Shown here: in pieces, positions 4,557-5,210 of the stretch
How positions within the stretch are numbered: the stretch's first letter is position 1
How the letters are laid out: each line of letters begins with the position of its first letter
Assembly (NCBI GenBank): GCA_025923975.1
Contig: JAICEV010000273.1
Span: 1-5,210, forward strand
Direction of reading: 5' to 3'
DNA: 5,210 nucleotides
From: Propionibacteriaceae bacterium
GTDB lineage: Bacteria > Actinomycetota > Actinomycetes > Propionibacteriales > Propionibacteriaceae
Made by a program: the position numbers and the translations under genes
The notes under the pieces: model-generated
What the model was told of the DNA's origin: nothing
The model's input: only the letters and a program-made list of their open reading frames with translations
Databases searched by the model: none

Positions 4557-5210
4557 CGATGAAACACCTAGTCAACCGCCTTTCGCAGATTGACCACTTC
4601 GGCTTGTGACACATTTTTGACACGCTCCGCGGCCGCGTCGATGCGATCTGCCACCCCATCGAGATCGTCATCGAAGAGACCCGAGTACACATCGAGCGTC
4701 ATGGCAGCACTGGAGTGGCCGAGCATCTTCTGCACAGCCTTAACGTTCGCACCGGCCGACACGGCGAGCGATGCTGCAGTGTGCCGTAGCTCGTGAGGTG
4801 TCAAATCTGCCAGGCCAGCGTCCGCGGCAGCACGGTCGAACACGTCCCTGCGGAAGTTCAGGTTGCGTAGCGGCTTAGCGCGCCATGTGGTGAAGACAAG
4901 ATCATCAGCGGCCTTGCCAGCTATAACTTCAAGTAGCAAATCTGCTACCGACCGCGGAATCGGCACCTGCCGCGACTGGTGCGACTTCGGAGTACCCCAT
5001 ACCAGGCGACCACTCACCTCGGTCACACTCTCAGCGACCGTCAAACGGCGTCTGAGGAGATCTACACGCTTAACTCTGAGTGCTGCTACCTCGCCCCACC
5101 TGAGGCCGCAGAAGCCCAGCACAAGGATGAGGGCACGGTACTGCTGTCCCACTTCTGGGATCGGATACTCCGATGCAGCATCAGCCAGACGATGCAACTC
5201 CTCGACGGAC
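4532..5210. mobile_element. end of a tRNA-Thr-targeted integrative element with att site
   Basis: An integrase abuts the 3' end of an intact tRNA, which suggests that the T arm and acceptor 3' arm (about 4532-4556, perhaps a few bases more) are the attachment core. The element would extend rightward past the window. The core cannot be delimited because the second copy is not in the window, and cargo and element class are unknown. Confidence 0.6.
4568..5210 (-). CDS. tyrosine recombinase / phage-type integrase, C-terminal fragment
   Basis: The minus-strand frame is open to the right edge, giving 213 visible residues ending at TAG (4568-4570). The TTG at 5195-5197 is probably internal, because SVEELHRLADA upstream of it continues the usual pre-catalytic helix. 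The catalytic domain is complete; counted from that TTG: R33 (GLRWGE), K71 (TPKSHQSRQVPI), H135 and R138 (HELRH), H161 (LGHSS) and the nucleophile Y171 (LDVYSGLF). It is therefore probably active in site-specific integration and excision. The N-terminal core-binding domain and any SAM-like arm-binding part lie outside the window. Its 3' end is 11 nt from tRNA-Thr and the gene points towards the tRNA, the usual layout of actinobacterial tRNA-targeted prophages and integrative conjugative elements. Confidence 0.93.
   Translation of the reverse strand, partial: SVEELHRLADAASEYPIPEVGQQYRALILVLGFCGLRWGEVAALRVKRVDLLRRRLTVAESVTEVSGRLVWGTPKSHQSRQVPIPRSVADLLLEVIAGKAADDLVFTTWRAKPLRNLNFRRDVFDRAAADAGLADLTPHELRHTAASLAVSAGANVKAVQKMLGHSSAAMTLDVYSGLFDDDLDGVADRIDAAAERVKNVSQAEVVNLRKAVD

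Noticed and set aside
1..5210. CRISPR array, IS element or toxin-antitoxin pair
   Set aside because: No repeat-spacer pattern, transposase motif or small overlapping gene pair was seen on either strand.

Overview
The window looks like a stretch of actinobacterial chromosome. It is GC-rich (roughly 60% by eye). It carries an Rpf-type secreted muralytic protein preceded by a ydaO-type (c-di-AMP) riboswitch, TAGGCT-type -10 boxes placed for leaderless mRNAs, and the actinobacterial grouping of a delta' clamp-loader gene, a PSP1/RicT gene, a TAP-family hydrolase lipoprotein and tRNA-Thr. A member of the Propionibacteriales is a reasonable guess, but nothing in the sequence settles the genus.

Layout, left to right. 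Positions 2-439 hold the C-terminal part of holB (DNA polymerase III delta'). Positions 440-660 are non-coding and contain a strong stem-loop (557-600) followed by an intrinsic terminator (605-635), possibly a small RNA of about 85 nt. Positions 670-1056 are the control region of rpf: three GGTCAC repeats (675-708), a putative promoter (717-746), an 11-bp hairpin (808-836), the riboswitch (about 848-1036) and a strong Shine-Dalgarno (1039-1047). The rpf coding region (about 1057-1701) encodes a signal peptide, an Rpf domain, a Lys-rich linker and a LysM domain. It has no ATG/GTG/TTG start between riboswitch and signal peptide; ACG at 1057 is the best placed candidate. Two hairpins (1714-1747 and 1749-1790) follow. 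ricT (1848-2780) and a TAP-family alpha/beta hydrolase lipoprotein (2824-4398) follow, each with TAGGCT exactly 6 nt before ATG. tRNA-Thr(CGT) lies at 4484-4556. Eleven bases after it, on the minus strand, is the 3' end of a tyrosine integrase that runs off the right edge.

Functionally, 2-4556 is mostly core chromosome: replication (holB), cell-wall remodelling and exit from dormancy (rpf), an Fe-S-type PSP1 protein (ricT), an exported peptidase-like lipoprotein and a tRNA. The right end appears to be the edge of an integrative element (prophage or ICE) that used tRNA-Thr as its site. I see no defence system, CRISPR array or IS. The most interesting part is the rpf leader, where the riboswitch, the SD and a non-canonical start are packed together in a way that suggests translational control.
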